From Symsagittifera roscoffensis (Eukaryota > Xenacoelomorpha > Acoela > Convolutidae): DNA of 64,000 nt. Numbering within the stretch: position 1 is the stretch's first letter; each line of letters begins with the position of its first letter. The notes beneath the pieces are model-generated. The model had not been told where the DNA came from. It searched no databases and saw only the letters and a list, made by a program, of their open reading frames with translations. The stretch covers positions 42,494,696-42,558,695 of the forward strand of contig NC_087067.1 of assembly GCF_963678635.1 (NCBI RefSeq), in the 5' to 3' direction. Shown piece after piece: positions 1 through 11,570 of this stretch. A program made the translations under genes and the position numbers.

Positions 1-126
1 TGCTCTCGCAAGTGCAACAAACACCGGCCAAACTAAACCATAAACCATTATGCACAAAATATGTATCTACCATACAAATCCAGGATCTTTTTAACTATAT
101 ATCAACCCTCGGGTACCTAGAAACGA

Positions 127-299
127 GGATCAAGTTAACATCCCCCCCCCCCCCCCCCCCAGATATACCAAGTTAAAATCTTCCACCCCAGCATTTAATT
201 CGCTTTAAATTTGCTAAGCGCTGCATGTAAAATGCTCGACTCTGATAGGCTGAAAATTTCTAATTTCGAACCAAGTTAACATCCCCGCCAACTTGGTCC
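127..299. mobile_element. hAT-like MITE, family C copy 1
   Basis: A 173-bp element starting GGATCAAGTTAACATCCCCC and ending in the inverted TTGGTCC-type terminus. The flanking octamers agaaacga (119-126) and agtaacga (300-307) match at 7 of 8 positions and look like an aged 8-bp target-site duplication, the length typical of hAT transposons. The core carries the phrase CTCTGATAGGCTGAAAATTT, found again in other copies in this window. No coding capacity. The C-run near 141-161 is part of the element end. Confidence 0.6.
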
Positions 300-330
300 A
301 GTAACGAATATCCCCCTGTAAAGAATTAAA

Positions 331-524
331 GAATCTTCTTAACAATCCCCCCTTTTGTTTTAACTAAAAGATCTCTACCCCTGTAAATAAAAACAGTAAA
401 TTTGCAATGGGGCGTTGTATGTAATTTCGAATTTCGCTGCATTCTGATTGGTCGAAAGTTCGCTACAAGTAATCTACTCAACCATCTTCCTTTCTTGAAA
501 GGGGGGAGGTTGTTAAATAGATCC
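331..524. mobile_element. hAT-like MITE, family A copy 1
   Basis: A 194-bp element with terminal inverted repeats: the left end is GAATCTTCTTAACAATCCCC and the right end is its near-complement (GGGGGGAGGTTGTTAAATAGATCC). Flanking octamers gaattaaa (323-330) and aaattaaa (525-532) differ at one base, as expected for an old 8-bp target-site duplication. The core includes an ATTCTGATTGGTCGAAA phrase like that in family C. It is the uninterrupted counterpart of the nested copy at 5791-6469. Confidence 0.7.
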
Positions 525-670
525 AAATTAAACCAACGGTTAAGCATATGATAGTTTTAAACCCAGCTCCCACGCCAAGTGACGTACCGTAGAATAGCCC
601 TTTCAGCCAAGTTGTAATTTTGAAAATTATTCTGTTTAAAATGTGCACTTCGAACGAACTCACTAAATTT

Positions 671-876
671 AATCAGGTTAAAAAACCCACCCCCCCCCCC
701 CGCCCCCCAAGACGTTTAGGGGCGAGGATATTAACTTCACCTTGAGTTCGAATTTTCGGCCTATCAGAATAAACCATTTTACATGCGGCGCTTAGTAAAT
801 TTAATTTACATTAATAGTTGGGGTGAGATAACTTGGTCTATTTGGGGAAATGTAGGGGGGATGTTACTCTGATCAA
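671..876. mobile_element. hAT-like MITE, family C copy 2
   Basis: Related to the copies at 127-299 and 1941-2179: a poly-C block after a degenerate left terminus, a core with CGGCCTATCAGAATAAACCATTTTACATG, and a right end GGGGGGATGTTACTCTGATCA. The flanks ctaaattt and tcaaattt are a weak 8-bp duplication candidate. Boundaries are approximate. Confidence 0.45.
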
Positions 877-1384
877 TCAAATTTGTTTAATCAGCCCCTA
901 TAAATAAACACATTAAATTAGTTTTCTTTTGAGAATTCAAATTTTCTTGAAGGGAAGTTTTTCGGGGGGTGGTCGTATGCTAGGGGGGGGGGGGGGGGTG
1001 TGGTCATATGCTAGAGGGGAGGGGTTGGGCGCATGATTGTTAAGTTGATCCATTAATTTTTCTTGTTGATTGCTTAATTTCTCATTTGCTCAAAATTCTT
1101 TTTCTCAAAAAAGCAAATTTGGATCAACTTGAACGGATTATGATTGTTGTTTTGTACTACTTCTGTGAAATAAAGCTATCAAATTTATGCTAGTCGATGA
1201 ATTTTTATGGTTTCAAGCTTCTATGCTAGTCCAGCTTTATGTTAGTCGAGTGGTCACCCGACAGAAGCTTTAATGTTTCGACTTTTCAAGTAATTGACAA
1301 GGGTAGGCTGTTCTCATAAAAGAATCTTGAGTATTTGATAAATATCACTACCCTTCGCTCAAAATCACCAGCCGGTTTAGGGGG
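877..1384. other. Non-genic sequence with G-runs
   Basis: No gene seen. The stretch 950-1060 has long G-runs and a GTTAAGTTGATCCA end resembling family C termini, so it is probably another degraded copy. The rest is AT-rich without an open frame of interest. Confidence 0.5.
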
Positions 1385-1746
1385 GGGAGAGGGGTGGGGG
1401 TGCTTCTTCTTTCTCTTTAAACGCTTTTTTGAGATATCCATTTTTGGCGGCGGGCCTTAAAATTTTCTAAAGGCGCCTTACGCGCCAATATATACTCGTT
1501 TTTAGGGGTGAGCGCCCGCCAAAAATACAAGATTTTTTGGTCAACCTTTTCCAAAAATTGCTGTAAACGCCTTTTGGTCTGTTTTTTTTTTAAATTTTGC
1601 CGGCAGCGCAAAAAATTTGGTCAAAATGGGGTCTTTATACTGATTAAGGAGAGCTCAGAAAATCAATTTGATCGGCCTAAAAAAAGATCGATTTTCCAGT
1701 TTTTTTGAAACCCCCCCCCCTCGAGAAAATCCTAAATCCGCCCCTG
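1385..1746. repeat. Dispersed repeat ending in AGATCCGCCCCTG (family I), copy 1
   Basis: The right end reads CTCGAGAAAATCCTAAATCCGCCCCTG, the inverted form of a CAGGGGCGGATCTAGGATTT terminus that recurs in this window (26816, 31856, 38893). CAGGGGCGG-type termini are common in hAT-derived MITEs. Internally it shares GCGCCAATAT and GGGAGAGCTCAGAAA-type blocks with the copy at 38535-38893. The short frames inside are not coding. Confidence 0.5.
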
Positions 1747-1940
1747 CTCAAAATAAAAAATTTTTCACCGAGAGCCATGTTTTTGATGAAAAATATGGGA
1801 CTTCGAAAACTGGAGATTTGGTGAAGTTAAGATTAATTAAGTGCACTTATCCTAATTTTGCTTACAGTGGCTCGTAGTCGAAACATGAGAAACATTAGTT
1901 TTTGACAGATTAAATATTAGACCACCATGAAACGTTTGAC

Positions 1941-2179
1941 GGACCAAGTTACCACCCTCTTCCCTCCTCCCTGAACGGCTTTGGGGGGGGGGGGGGGGGC
2001 GTTTAGGGAGGGGGTGGAAGGAATAAGGATGTTAACTTGGTTCTGAGTAAGACTTTTCAGCCAATCACGATAAATCATTCCACACGCTGGGCTTAGCAAA
2101 TTAATTTAAATTGAATGCTGAGTGGAGTATCTCAACTTGGTTTATCTGGGGTGGGGGGAGGGGGATGTTAAATTGATCC
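1941..2179. mobile_element. hAT-like MITE, family C copy 3
   Basis: The 239-bp element starts GGACCAAGTTACCACCC and ends GGGGATGTTAAATTGATCC. Flanking octamers cgtttgac (1933-1940) and catttgac (2180-2187) match at 7 of 8 bases. The interior contains an 18-bp G-run and the CAGCCAATCACGATAAATCATT phrase, a diverged version of the family core. Confidence 0.6.
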
Positions 2180-2187
2180 CATTTGAC

Positions 2188-5100
2188 ACCCTGAGTTCAA
2201 CATTATAGGTCACTTCAAATGATTTTCTCTGAAAATTGCTTAATGGCTGCTTCAGATTGCTTTATGCTACAGCTGAACTCAATTTTCAATTATCGCTTCG
2301 GTTTTTCCTTCTTATAAACCCCTATTGGTTGTGCCGCATTAACTATTTTTTCAATTGCATATGCTAAATGGCACACGTGCCAGTAGATATGCCCCAATTT
2401 TTTTACACTTTTTTCAGAACCCGTTGTCAACATGAATTTTTCAAGAAAAGATCAAATGAGCATTTAAACAAACTAATTTTTCGTTTCTCAGTTTGATAAA
2501 CTTTTCCGCTCTTTCGAATTGAAAAATTACTCTGGCGCCAAAGGGTAATATGATAATTTATGAGTCAGTCATGCAGAAATTGATAGCTTTGAATGGGGAA
2601 ATTAGTAAATTGATGATCAAACTCCTTAAGAGGCTTTTTCCACAGCCCAAGTCCCATCATTTAAACATTTCACGATGAGATACTTTTTTCGGAGCTTCTA
2701 TTTAATGGTTCTGCTGATTGGTTTCTTATCATCGGTTCATATTCTGAATACACTTTGCAATTTCATTAGAAAAGTCAAAAGGTTAAAATATCCCAAAATT
2801 AGTTCAAGAAGTTCTTTAAGAAACACAAAATTTTTAAAAACGTCCCACAGAAAAAGCCTTAAAAATGCTCAATCTTATTTTGACAAAACTCAAATTCTTG
2901 TCATATTTAATTTTAGATTTTGAAAATGACTTTTGTCTTTATTTTTTATTGTTTTTTTTGTTTTCGTATAGCCATTGGATGAGCGTTAATTTCTTGATGA
3001 CAAACAAAGCTTGCAACGTTCGGCTCAAAATGTTTTCAGTTACCAGTGGTGATGAACATTTTTTGCTTAAGTGTTTCGAAAAAATCTGACAAAAAATCAA
3101 CTTCGTAAAAATAATGTGCATCTCTATCTAGTCGATGCAAATCGATTTCAAGCTAGCCATTTTAAATGATTGTCTCAGTTTTTTTGAAGAAAAAAATACC
3201 AAAAAACGTGCCTATTTCGTCCTCCTTGAAAACCGATGCACTCGACCCATCGATTAGGGTGAAGACGCTATCAGAAAAAACTGGCGAACTATAACTGAAT
3301 ATCGTACAGCAGTAGCAAAGGAAGCGACGAAATAGTTTCTCATTGGTTTCAATTCAACTGTATTTCATTCCAAAATGTGCATTAAATAACCAGGCTTCCT
3401 AAATAAATGTTATGTTGTAACGAAGGGTTGAAAAGGTTAAGTATAAAGACCATGCATGTTTCTCATAGCCCAGCTAGCTGACCTGCCAATGTTAAAAATA
3501 ATCAGACAATGTGAGCAATAAAATTTTGCATGTGAGGGGAGAAATGAAACAATAATCACAAAAATGACAATTTCGAACAAAAAATCAATAGTTCATGCCT
3601 AGGTTGAAACATCTTTAATTCAGCGTCTCTGTTTTTGTTTTACAATAATATTTAAAAAAGAATCTCCCAACAGGGATCAAACCTACACTTTGTACCTCCG
3701 TATTCACATTCTTGTTCTCTACTCATGTGCTCAAATAACTCGTAGTGTAAACAAAGGTAACAAGTGAAAAAAAATCACAGCCATTACATCTCATTCCAAA
3801 ATAGTTTCGAAAAGCCGTCTGCATGTCGAGAATCATTGGTTTGAGTCTTTTTTCAAATTTCAGACTAGTTTCGATAACTTTTGAGTAGCAAATTCTCTAA
3901 ATTTTGAACCAGTTTTCGAAATTTTTAGTTTTGTCATTGATTCTTATAGATAATGAGACATGTCAATCCACTATTTCCATTTCACTACCCTAAAAAATCA
4001 TGGAAAAAATCGGAAAATGAATCATACTAACTATTTGGAAAAAACGGTTCGATGTTGTTTCTTTCATTTTCTAAAATCGAAAAAGCCGAAACTTAGCAAA
4101 ATGAGTAATTGAGTAAATCAGCAATGATAAGCAACCAATTTTAATTTTTATATCATTGATGAAAAAAAACTTATAATTTTATTTCGAGAAATACGTCAGA
4201 AAGAGAAAAAGTCACATAAAAACGCATTGGTACAAATTCACTTCAAAAATGTTTAGCAGTAATCCAAATTTTGGATCGAAATTTTAGACATAAAGTTAAA
4301 TTTACAGTTGTTGCTGCAAACAGAGCAAAGTATATTTGTTTACGACTCCACATTTTTGTTGAAATTTGAATAATCAGAGATTAACAGCTTGAAGATTTGA
4401 AGAATCAGTGGTTAACAGCTTTTGTTTTTTCACAACTGAGAAAGTTAACTCGAAAAAATGTCCGTTAATGAAAAAAAAACAAGAGATGAATTTTTTTTAG
4501 AAAATTCCAAACTCCTTTTGCAATCGATGATTGGAATAGAAAACTCAGCGTTGAAAAAAAAAGTTTTTTCAAAAAAAATATACCGGGTTTTTTAAACTGA
4601 CAAATTGATTTTGTCGATTGATTTTTAAAAATTAGTTTATTTTTCATTATTCATAGAAATCGGTTTTTTAGTGTATATTTTGTATATCTACAAATTGTCG
4701 ACCGTTTTTATCAACAATATTATCGAGTATTATGCCGATTAGATTCATTTTGTACAGATTAAATACAAACTCTAAGCAGATTTCCGTCACTATTAGCTAA
4801 AATGAGTGAACATAAATCAAATTGTATCTTTTTTAGTATTGATGTTAAAACTGGGGAAACGCTATAAAAACTACGTAAATCCCAAAAATTTGCAGCAAGA
4901 CTTAGTTGTTCTTAATTGAAATTATCAAGTACTGCTTGTCTCTTTTTTACAAAGTTGCGCTAAAAGTTTTGAAAATGTTCATGGAATTCGAAGAAATTTT
5001 CGAGTTCTATTTTTTCTGCCCTCTTGATTTTTTTGGTTTCAAAATCTTAACCTTATAACATAAAACCATGATTTACTGTGAACAAATTTTGGCAAGCTTT

Positions 5101-5782
5101 GTGAACAAAAAACATCAATAAGTTAAGCTATGAAGCTTAAAATTGTTTTTATAGATTTTCAAAAAGCAAGTTTTTTGAAGCAGCTAAATCCATTTTCCAA
5201 GTAATTTATATTTTCTAGAATTCATTATTTACTTTTATTTTTAGAATTCAAGAATTGTTTCATCGAAGATTAAATTCTGTTGTTGTAGTTTAGTTTTTGT
5301 CTGATTGGACTTAAAAGACATCGTAGAGAGTCTGATGCATTACTTGAATTTTGCGGAAACCACAGGCTTGGACCATGTCATGAAATTAGTTCAAATTAAA
5401 TTTAACTATGCCCAAATTGTAGAAAACAGAAATAAATCGACACTTCAAGTGCACTTCAAACCCGGCTTCAATTTGAATTATTTTTGATCAATTACTTACC
5501 TTAAATGGATCATTTGAATGAACATCTTTTTGCTTAAATTTATCATTATTTGAATCCGCTAGCGTCATAATATAGTAAAAATAAAATGCTTTAATCAAAA
5601 TAAAATTGAAACGAAAGTATCAAATCAAACCATATTTTTTTAAATTGAGAAACTACTTTTTATTAGCATACCTTTTTTGACTTCTAACAGGTTTCTAAAT
5701 GGTAACCTAATTTTAGTAGAAAAAGAACACGAAGTAAAAAAAGAGCACAACCTATTTGAAATGTTGTATATTATTTTTTGGC
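2188..5782. other. AT-rich non-genic stretch
   Basis: No gene, RNA gene or well-bounded repeat recognised. The sequence is low in GC with many A and T runs. The short open frames here (longest about 80 codons) have no recognisable domains and no coding-like composition. This could be intergenic DNA or an intron of the receptor gene whose first exons were not found. Confidence 0.5.
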
Positions 5783-5790
5783 AAGCTTTT

Positions 5791-6469
5791 GGATCTACAT
5801 AACAATCTCCCCCCTTTTTTCTTGAAAAAAGGGGGAGGAGTTTGTTAAGTAGATAGTATGGTAGATTTTTTGACCAATGAGAATGCAGCAAAATTCGAAT
5901 TCTCAATACAAGCTATAGGGCTAATTTTTTGCATTTGTTTACAAGGGTGGAAACTTTTTAGTGGATATCATAGGGGCAGGGCATATCAAAATACTATTGC
6001 TATTGCAATATATTGCAATATGTATATTGCAATATTCTATTTTGAAAAATTATCATAAGCAATATATTGATATTTATCCTGCAATATATTGCAATATTTT
6101 GCGATACTTAAATTGATTAATAAAGCAGCGTTTAGGTTAAATGCACGTAATTTTCCCGCCATTTATAATGATTATCGGAAAAACATGGTGCCTGCTAGTC
6201 TGGAAATGCAACTTTTTTTTCATTACAATCATAAATTTTGGGACATTAATACCGTGAAAGAATGTGTTGACAAAAATAATTTTTAATAGTTGTTTCCAAT
6301 TCATTGTTTTTTGCATTTTTCTTCTCGGAAGTATTGCAATATATTGCAATATTATATTGCAAATGTGAAAAAAAAAACAATATTTTATTGCCAAAAAATT
6401 CGGAAAGCAATAATATTGCAATAGTATTCTGATATGCCCTGCATAGGGGGGGGGTTGTTAAGTAGATCC
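5791..6469. mobile_element. hAT-like MITE, family A copy 2, interrupted by a second MITE
   Basis: The left end GGATCTACATAACAATCTCC and the right end (inverted, GTTGTTAAGTAGATCC) form terminal inverted repeats. They are flanked by a perfect 8-bp direct repeat AAGCTTTT (5783-5790 and 6470-6477). Removing the inner element at 5977-6441 and its duplicated octamer leaves about 206 bp, the size of the intact copy at 331-524. The insertion history is therefore readable directly from the sequence. Confidence 0.85.
5977..6441. mobile_element. hAT-like MITE, family B (inner nested element)
   Basis: A 465-bp element with terminal inverted repeats beginning CAGGGCATATCA and continuing into an AATACTATTGC block at both ends. 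It is flanked by a perfect 8-bp target-site duplication CATAGGGG (5969-5976 and 6442-6449). The subterminal regions hold many TATTGCAATA palindromes. The 8-bp duplication and CAGGG start fit the hAT superfamily. There is no transposase frame, so it depended on a source elsewhere. Confidence 0.85.
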
Positions 6470-6477
6470 AAGCTTTT

Positions 6478-7398
6478 TTTAATAGAAGAAGTTTGTCGAG
6501 CTTCAAAATCGAACTTGTTTTTCCCCAATTTTTTCATTTTTTTTATTAGTGGTAAATTCTCCATGAAGAAACATGGTTGTTAGCCCTGTGAACGGTTTGT
6601 TTTCAGTTTCTTCAAACAATTATTTGACTTGTTAGTACATTTTGCAATTTAATTGACTGTAAGCTTGTCTTTACCAGTGATCGACAACCCCGAGGTCTGA
6701 AAACATCGAATTTCTCTTTGTAACTACACCAAACTAATTTTTTATTCATTATTGACTTTCAGGGCAATTAATTTATTGCTTCGGGATTTGCATTGTAGAA
6801 AACAGACCATGAGAAACTTCAGGTAACTCCAGGCAAAATCAGTTTGATGAAGTTATTAGGATACTAAAATTTATCTATCATTAATTTGTTAAAAAACACC
6901 ATAAAATTGTTATTTTCATACATTTCTCTTAGTATTATTTTGCCCGTTCAAAAAAAAAACTATTTATTTGAGTTAAAGCTCAATAGTCAAAACTTATTTT
7001 CTATGCAATTTATATTATGACTCTTCTTTTTTGCTCACAAAACCACATATTTCGTATTTGGACATGATTTCGCCTTGTTGTGCTGTGTTTATTTATAACC
7101 GCTCGCTGTGGTTTCAATTATAAACAAAAGAGAAAGCAAGTGACACTTTTCAGTCTGGTCGAAATTTTCTGACCTTAAGTTTGCCCCAATTTTATAAGGT
7201 TGGGCTAATTCTAGACACAATATTGTGCTTTGGTGTGATCTGAATTTTGGCACCAATTGGCCTCAGGGACGGTTAGAATGTTTTAAAGAGCTATCTAAAA
7301 GCAGAATGCTTGTGTGAAATTAACAACTAAAAAATATGACTAAAAAAGTTCTGATATTTTTAATTTAAAAAACACATCTTATATTTCCGTTTTCAGTT
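6478..7398. other. AT-rich non-genic stretch
   Basis: No gene or bounded repeat recognised between the nested MITE and the assembly gap. Confidence 0.5.
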
Positions 7399-7598
7399 NN
7401 NNNNNNNNNNNNNNNNNNNNNNNNNNNNNNNNNNNNNNNNNNNNNNNNNNNNNNNNNNNNNNNNNNNNNNNNNNNNNNNNNNNNNNNNNNNNNNNNNNNN
7501 NNNNNNNNNNNNNNNNNNNNNNNNNNNNNNNNNNNNNNNNNNNNNNNNNNNNNNNNNNNNNNNNNNNNNNNNNNNNNNNNNNNNNNNNNNNNNNNNNN
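7399..7598. other. Assembly gap of 200 N
   Basis: Exactly 200 undetermined bases, the usual placeholder for an unsized scaffold gap. It lies next to the first unit of a long duplication with C- and G-runs, so a repeat array may have been collapsed here. Confidence 0.95.
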
Positions 7599-7939
7599 GG
7601 GGGGTAATTATTGGTAGTTGGTAGAATTTTGGGAGAGGTTTATGATTTACCGCCAGTTTAACCTCACCCCTCCCCCCCCCCCCACAGTTTACCCCTACTC
7701 AAAATAACCCCCCCCCCATCTTAGTTTTACAACCCCCCTCCCCCCGTTTACTGGGGGATAAAATTTAGTAAACACGGGGGGTGGGCGTAGGGATAAACGT
7801 AGGGGATTGAGGGGAGGGGGTTTGGGCAAATGCGGATGGGGGGAAAGTGGATAGGGGGTTATTTCGATTAATTGCGAGTAGGCCGTGAGCAACGCAGAAA
7901 TGTTGCAAGTTTTGCAAATGTTTTTGCAAATGTTTTAAC

Positions 7940-8240
7940 AAAAAAAATGTACAGATTATAATCCGTTATAATCAATTATGATGGTTTTTAAATGGATTAT
8001 AATCTATTATAATGAATTTTAAATGGATTATAATCCATTTTAATGGAATTTAATGGATTGTGTTTTTCGAAAATAATCGATTATAATGACAAAATAATCG
8101 ATTTCATGGTCTAAATTTGCCACAATAATGTATTATAACGAAAAATTTTAGACAACGTTTTTTCATTATAATCAATTACTAACCATGCAACTCCGATGCG
8201 GGTTATAATCAATTTCATTCTCTTACTTTGCCAAAACTTC
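7940..8240. repeat. Cluster of TTATAATCGATTATAA-type palindromes
   Basis: Many overlapping near-palindromes built on ATTATAATC and GATTATAAT. Sister clusters lie at 8780-8915, 9490-9770, 43300-43400, 43930-44020 and 44590-44700. They could form hairpins. No function can be assigned. Confidence 0.7.
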
Positions 8241-8408
8241 ATTAATTTCTTTGTCTATATAGGTTCCTTATAGCTCTCTGGGAGTGCTCGGAAAATCAAT
8301 TTAATTTGTTCGACCTAAAAAAAATGCCGACAAAATTTTCAAAAAACTGCCCCTCTCCCCTCAAAAAAATTCTAGATTGAACAATTTTAGCATATCAAAT
8401 TAAAATTT

Positions 8409-8610
8409 CAATACGCGGCCAAACTGTGCATTTTGTACATTGTAAGCGGATTCCGCAACAAGGACGCTGCCTTTGTTCTTCTTTTGTTCTTTCATTTCCT
8501 TTGATCGTTGCGACAAATTTTAAACATGTTTAAAGACTTGTCTCTGGAATCCTGAAACACACAGATCCAAAATTGTGCGCCTATCCAGTGCAAAGTTTGG
8601 CCTCGTAATG
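8409..8610. mobile_element. ~200-bp MITE, family D copy 1
   Basis: The element begins CAATACGCGGCCAAACTGTG and ends CAAAGTTTGGCCTCGTAATG, imperfect terminal inverted repeats of about 20 bp. The interior holds GTAAGCGGATTCCGCAACAAGG and a GTCTCTGGAATCC phrase shared by all copies (10005, 12992, 42829). It lies inside unit 1 of the segmental duplication, so it duplicated together with copy 2. No coding capacity. Confidence 0.75.
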
Positions 8611-10004
8611 TTTAGTTGACCTGGAAGCATAATTTCGGTCAGAAAAATCAGTTTTGCATACAAAATTTGTCTGAAATAAATTACTTGTTCTTTCTAATTA
8701 ATTATGAGTGTTACAAATTTTTGTAGCTCTGAATAAACACAATGAACTGTTTTGATCAAAATTGAGCTAAGATCGGTTGTCTGATCAATATAATCCATTA
8801 TAATTGATTATAATCACTTATAATCGATTATAATCCATTTAAAATAGATTTTATTCCGTATATTTTTTATGCAAATATAATCGCTTATAATCGGTTATAA
8901 TCAATTATAATGGAATTTTTTGAGAGCTAAGTCATTACAAGTTTTTTCGAAGTTATCGCATTTCCTGTTTAGTGCAGTTGCTTTATTAGGTTTCATAAAA
9001 TGTTACATTTCATGTTTCAATTTTTATAATTTTTGTCTTATCTACCCCGTTTACCCCTCCTTATTTACCCCCTCCCGTTTTCCTCCCTGTTTACAACCCC
9101 CCGCCTCCCTGCCAGTTTACCACAACTGCCATTCGCCCCTTTTATGGAGGGTAATTATTGGTAGTTGGTAGAATTTGGGAAGAGGGTTTATGATTTACCG
9201 CCAGTTTACCCTCACCCCCTCCCCCCCACCCCCCAGTTTATCCCTCCTCAAATTAACCCCCCCCCCATCTTAGTCTTACAACCCCCCTCCCCCCGTTTAC
9301 TGGGGGATAAATTTTAGCAATCATGGGAGTGGGCGTAGGGTTAAACGTAGGGGAGTGAGGGGAGGGGGTTTGGGCAAATGCGGATGGGGGGGAAGTGGGT
9401 AGGGGGTTAATTCGATTAATTGCGAGTAGGCCGTGAGTAACGCAGAAATGTTGCAAGTTTTGCAAATGTTTTTGCAAAAAAATGAATAGATTATAATCCG
9501 TTATAATCAATTATGATAGATTTTAAATGGATTATTATCTATTATAATGAATTTCAAATGGATTGTAATCCATTATAATGGATTTTAGTGGATTGTGTTG
9601 TTCGAAAATAATCGATTATAATGACAATATAATCGATTTTGTGGTCTAAATTTGCCACAATAATGGATTATAATGACCAATTTTAGACAAGTTTTTTCAT
9701 TATAATCGATTACTATCCATGGAACTCCGGTGCGGGTTATAATCAATTTTATTCTCTTACTTTGCCAAAATTTCATTAATTTTTTGGTCAATATAGGTTC
9801 CTTATAGTGCTCTGGGAGTGCTCGGAAAATCAATTTAATTTGTTTGACCTAAAAAAAGGCCGACAAAATTTTCAAAAAACCGCCCCCCTCCCCTCAAGAA
9901 AATTCTAGATCCGCACTGACAGAAAGGAGGCCTCAGAATTTTTCCAAAGATCTGGTGAGCAGTCTGCAAATTTTGAACAATTTTAGCATATCAAATTGAA
10001 ATTT

Positions 10005-10205
10005 CATTACGCGGCCAAACTGTGCATTTTGTACATTTTAAGCGGATTCCGCAACAAGGACGCTGCCTTTGTTCTTCTTTTGTTCTTTCATTTCCTTTGA
10101 TCATTGCGACAAATTTTAAACATGTTTAAAATTTGTCTCTGGAATCCTGAAACACACAGACACAAAATTGTGCGCCTATCCAGTGCACAGTTTGGCATCG
10201 TAATG
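10005..10205. mobile_element. ~200-bp MITE, family D copy 2
   Basis: The start CATTACGCGGCCAAACTGTG and the end CACAGTTTGGCATCGTAATG are inverted repeats. The interior is nearly identical to copy 1 because both lie in the same duplicated segment. Confidence 0.75.
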
Positions 10206-10386
10206 TTTAGTTGACCTGGAAGCATACTATCGGTCAGAAAAATCAGTTTTTGCATACAAAATTTGTCTGAAATAAATTACTTGTTCTTTCTAATTAATTT
10301 TGAGTGTTACAAATTTTTGTAGCTCTGAATAAACACAATGAACTGTTTTGATCAAAATTGAGCTAAGATCGGTTGTCTGATTAACA

Positions 10387-10640
10387 AAAAAAAGAAGTAC
10401 AAAGAATTAGAAAAAAAGCAATTCGGATTGATTTTCAATTGAAGAGGGAAAGCGTCAATCTAGAAATCGATTGACTGAACTAAAAAAAGAAATAGAAAAG
10501 AATTAGAAAACTGAACGTAATTCGGATTGATTATAAATTGATTTTGAATTGAAGAGAAAAAGAGTCAACCTAGAGATCGATTGAGTGAACTAAAAAAAAG
10601 AAATAGAAAAGATTTAGAAAAGTGAAAGCAATTCTGATTG
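10387..10640. repeat. Tandem repeat, ~107-bp unit, about 2.4 copies
   Basis: The blocks AATTCGGATTGATTTTCAATT, ATCGATTGACTGAACTAAAA and GAAATAGAAAAGAATTAGAAAA recur in order with small differences. Purine-rich on the plus strand. Confidence 0.65.
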
Positions 10641-11570
10641 ATAGTGTTATTTCAACCTCTGTAATTGGTATGGAGGCGGAGATTGTGAATTGAAATGGTA
10701 AAGAGGAATACCAGTTGAAACCATTGCAAATACAGCTAGACGAAACCTGACAAGAATGCACTAAAAAGCTACATTAAAAGGAACGGAAGAGAAAAACAAA
10801 GAAAAGAAGAAACAGCAGCGACCCTTTGACTGAGGTGAAAATAACAGAAACAACTCTGAGAACTAAAAGAGTGATTTTAATACCGAAAAAACTTTGATCA
10901 CGATCACAATCAACACCATCACCGTGATGTAAATGGCCGATTCTAGAAATAAAAAGATCAGAAAGTGAAAAATTCTGAGTGGTAATCGAAAAACTCAATA
11001 CGTATGAGGAGCTGTTGACCAATCTGGCGGGACAGATGTGGCCAGTGCTAAATCCAGGTTGAGGCAGAAACTCTTTATAAAGGCAGAATACACAACGCCA
11101 GCAGTTCAGAGAAGGGAGCGGATGATTCGATAACTATAATACACGTTTTTTGCTGATCAAAAAAGCAGTACATGGAAGTGCATATTTAGTAAGATGAGTC
11201 CCAAACGAGAGATGAGTCGGCTCAGATAGAGTAGGAAGTACCAGACATCTTGGTAAAAAGTTCGAAAGGAGTTTTCTCGCAAAACTCAATTACAAAGACA
11301 CGTGATTGGACAGAACTAGGAACGAAGTAGAGCAAACCAATTCGATTATTATTTGAGCGATTATTTTTTTGACAATAGCAGCTCAGCAGTGCCATAAAAT
11401 CAAAAAAGCGGTGCTCGAAAGACTAGGCCGTAACCCGTATCCGAGATCAAAGGTCATGCGCTATGTATTGCGGTCCTAAACACATGAAATATGCGTTGAA
11501 TGTAAGAATTGTACCAGATACGGGAAGACTTCCAAATGTATACAGTCACGGGACATAAAAGTGGCAACTT
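10641..11570 (+). pseudogene. Possible relic of a retroelement gag-like region
   Basis: The plus strand is A-rich and gives scattered coding-looking stretches broken by stops and frame changes. Near 11395-11530 a spacing of Cys and His codons (C-x2/3-C-x3-H followed by further Cys pairs in the next frame) resembles a retroelement zinc knuckle that has lost its frame. I cannot name the family. This could equally be chance in biased sequence. Confidence 0.2.

Larger units (their letters stand above)
7607..10382. repeat. Tandem segmental duplication, two units of ~1.5 kb
   Basis: Unit 1 (about 7607-9149) and unit 2 (about 9150-10382) start with the same TTATTGGTAGTTGGTAGAAT phrase. They then run in parallel: C-rich block, GTTTACTGGGGGATAAA, AT-palindrome cluster, a family D MITE, and the CTAAGATCGGTTGTCTGAT end. 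Unit 1 lacks about 70 bp present in unit 2 (9906-9977) and carries an extra AT-palindrome cluster after its homologous end (8780-8915). The small frames on the minus strand are by-products of the C/G-rich blocks. Confidence 0.8.

Noticed and set aside
2675-2923. 82-codon frame with a hydrophobic start as the missing receptor TM1 exon
   Set aside because: No GNxxV motif, no donor leaving the required single G before 16623, and AT-rich composition.
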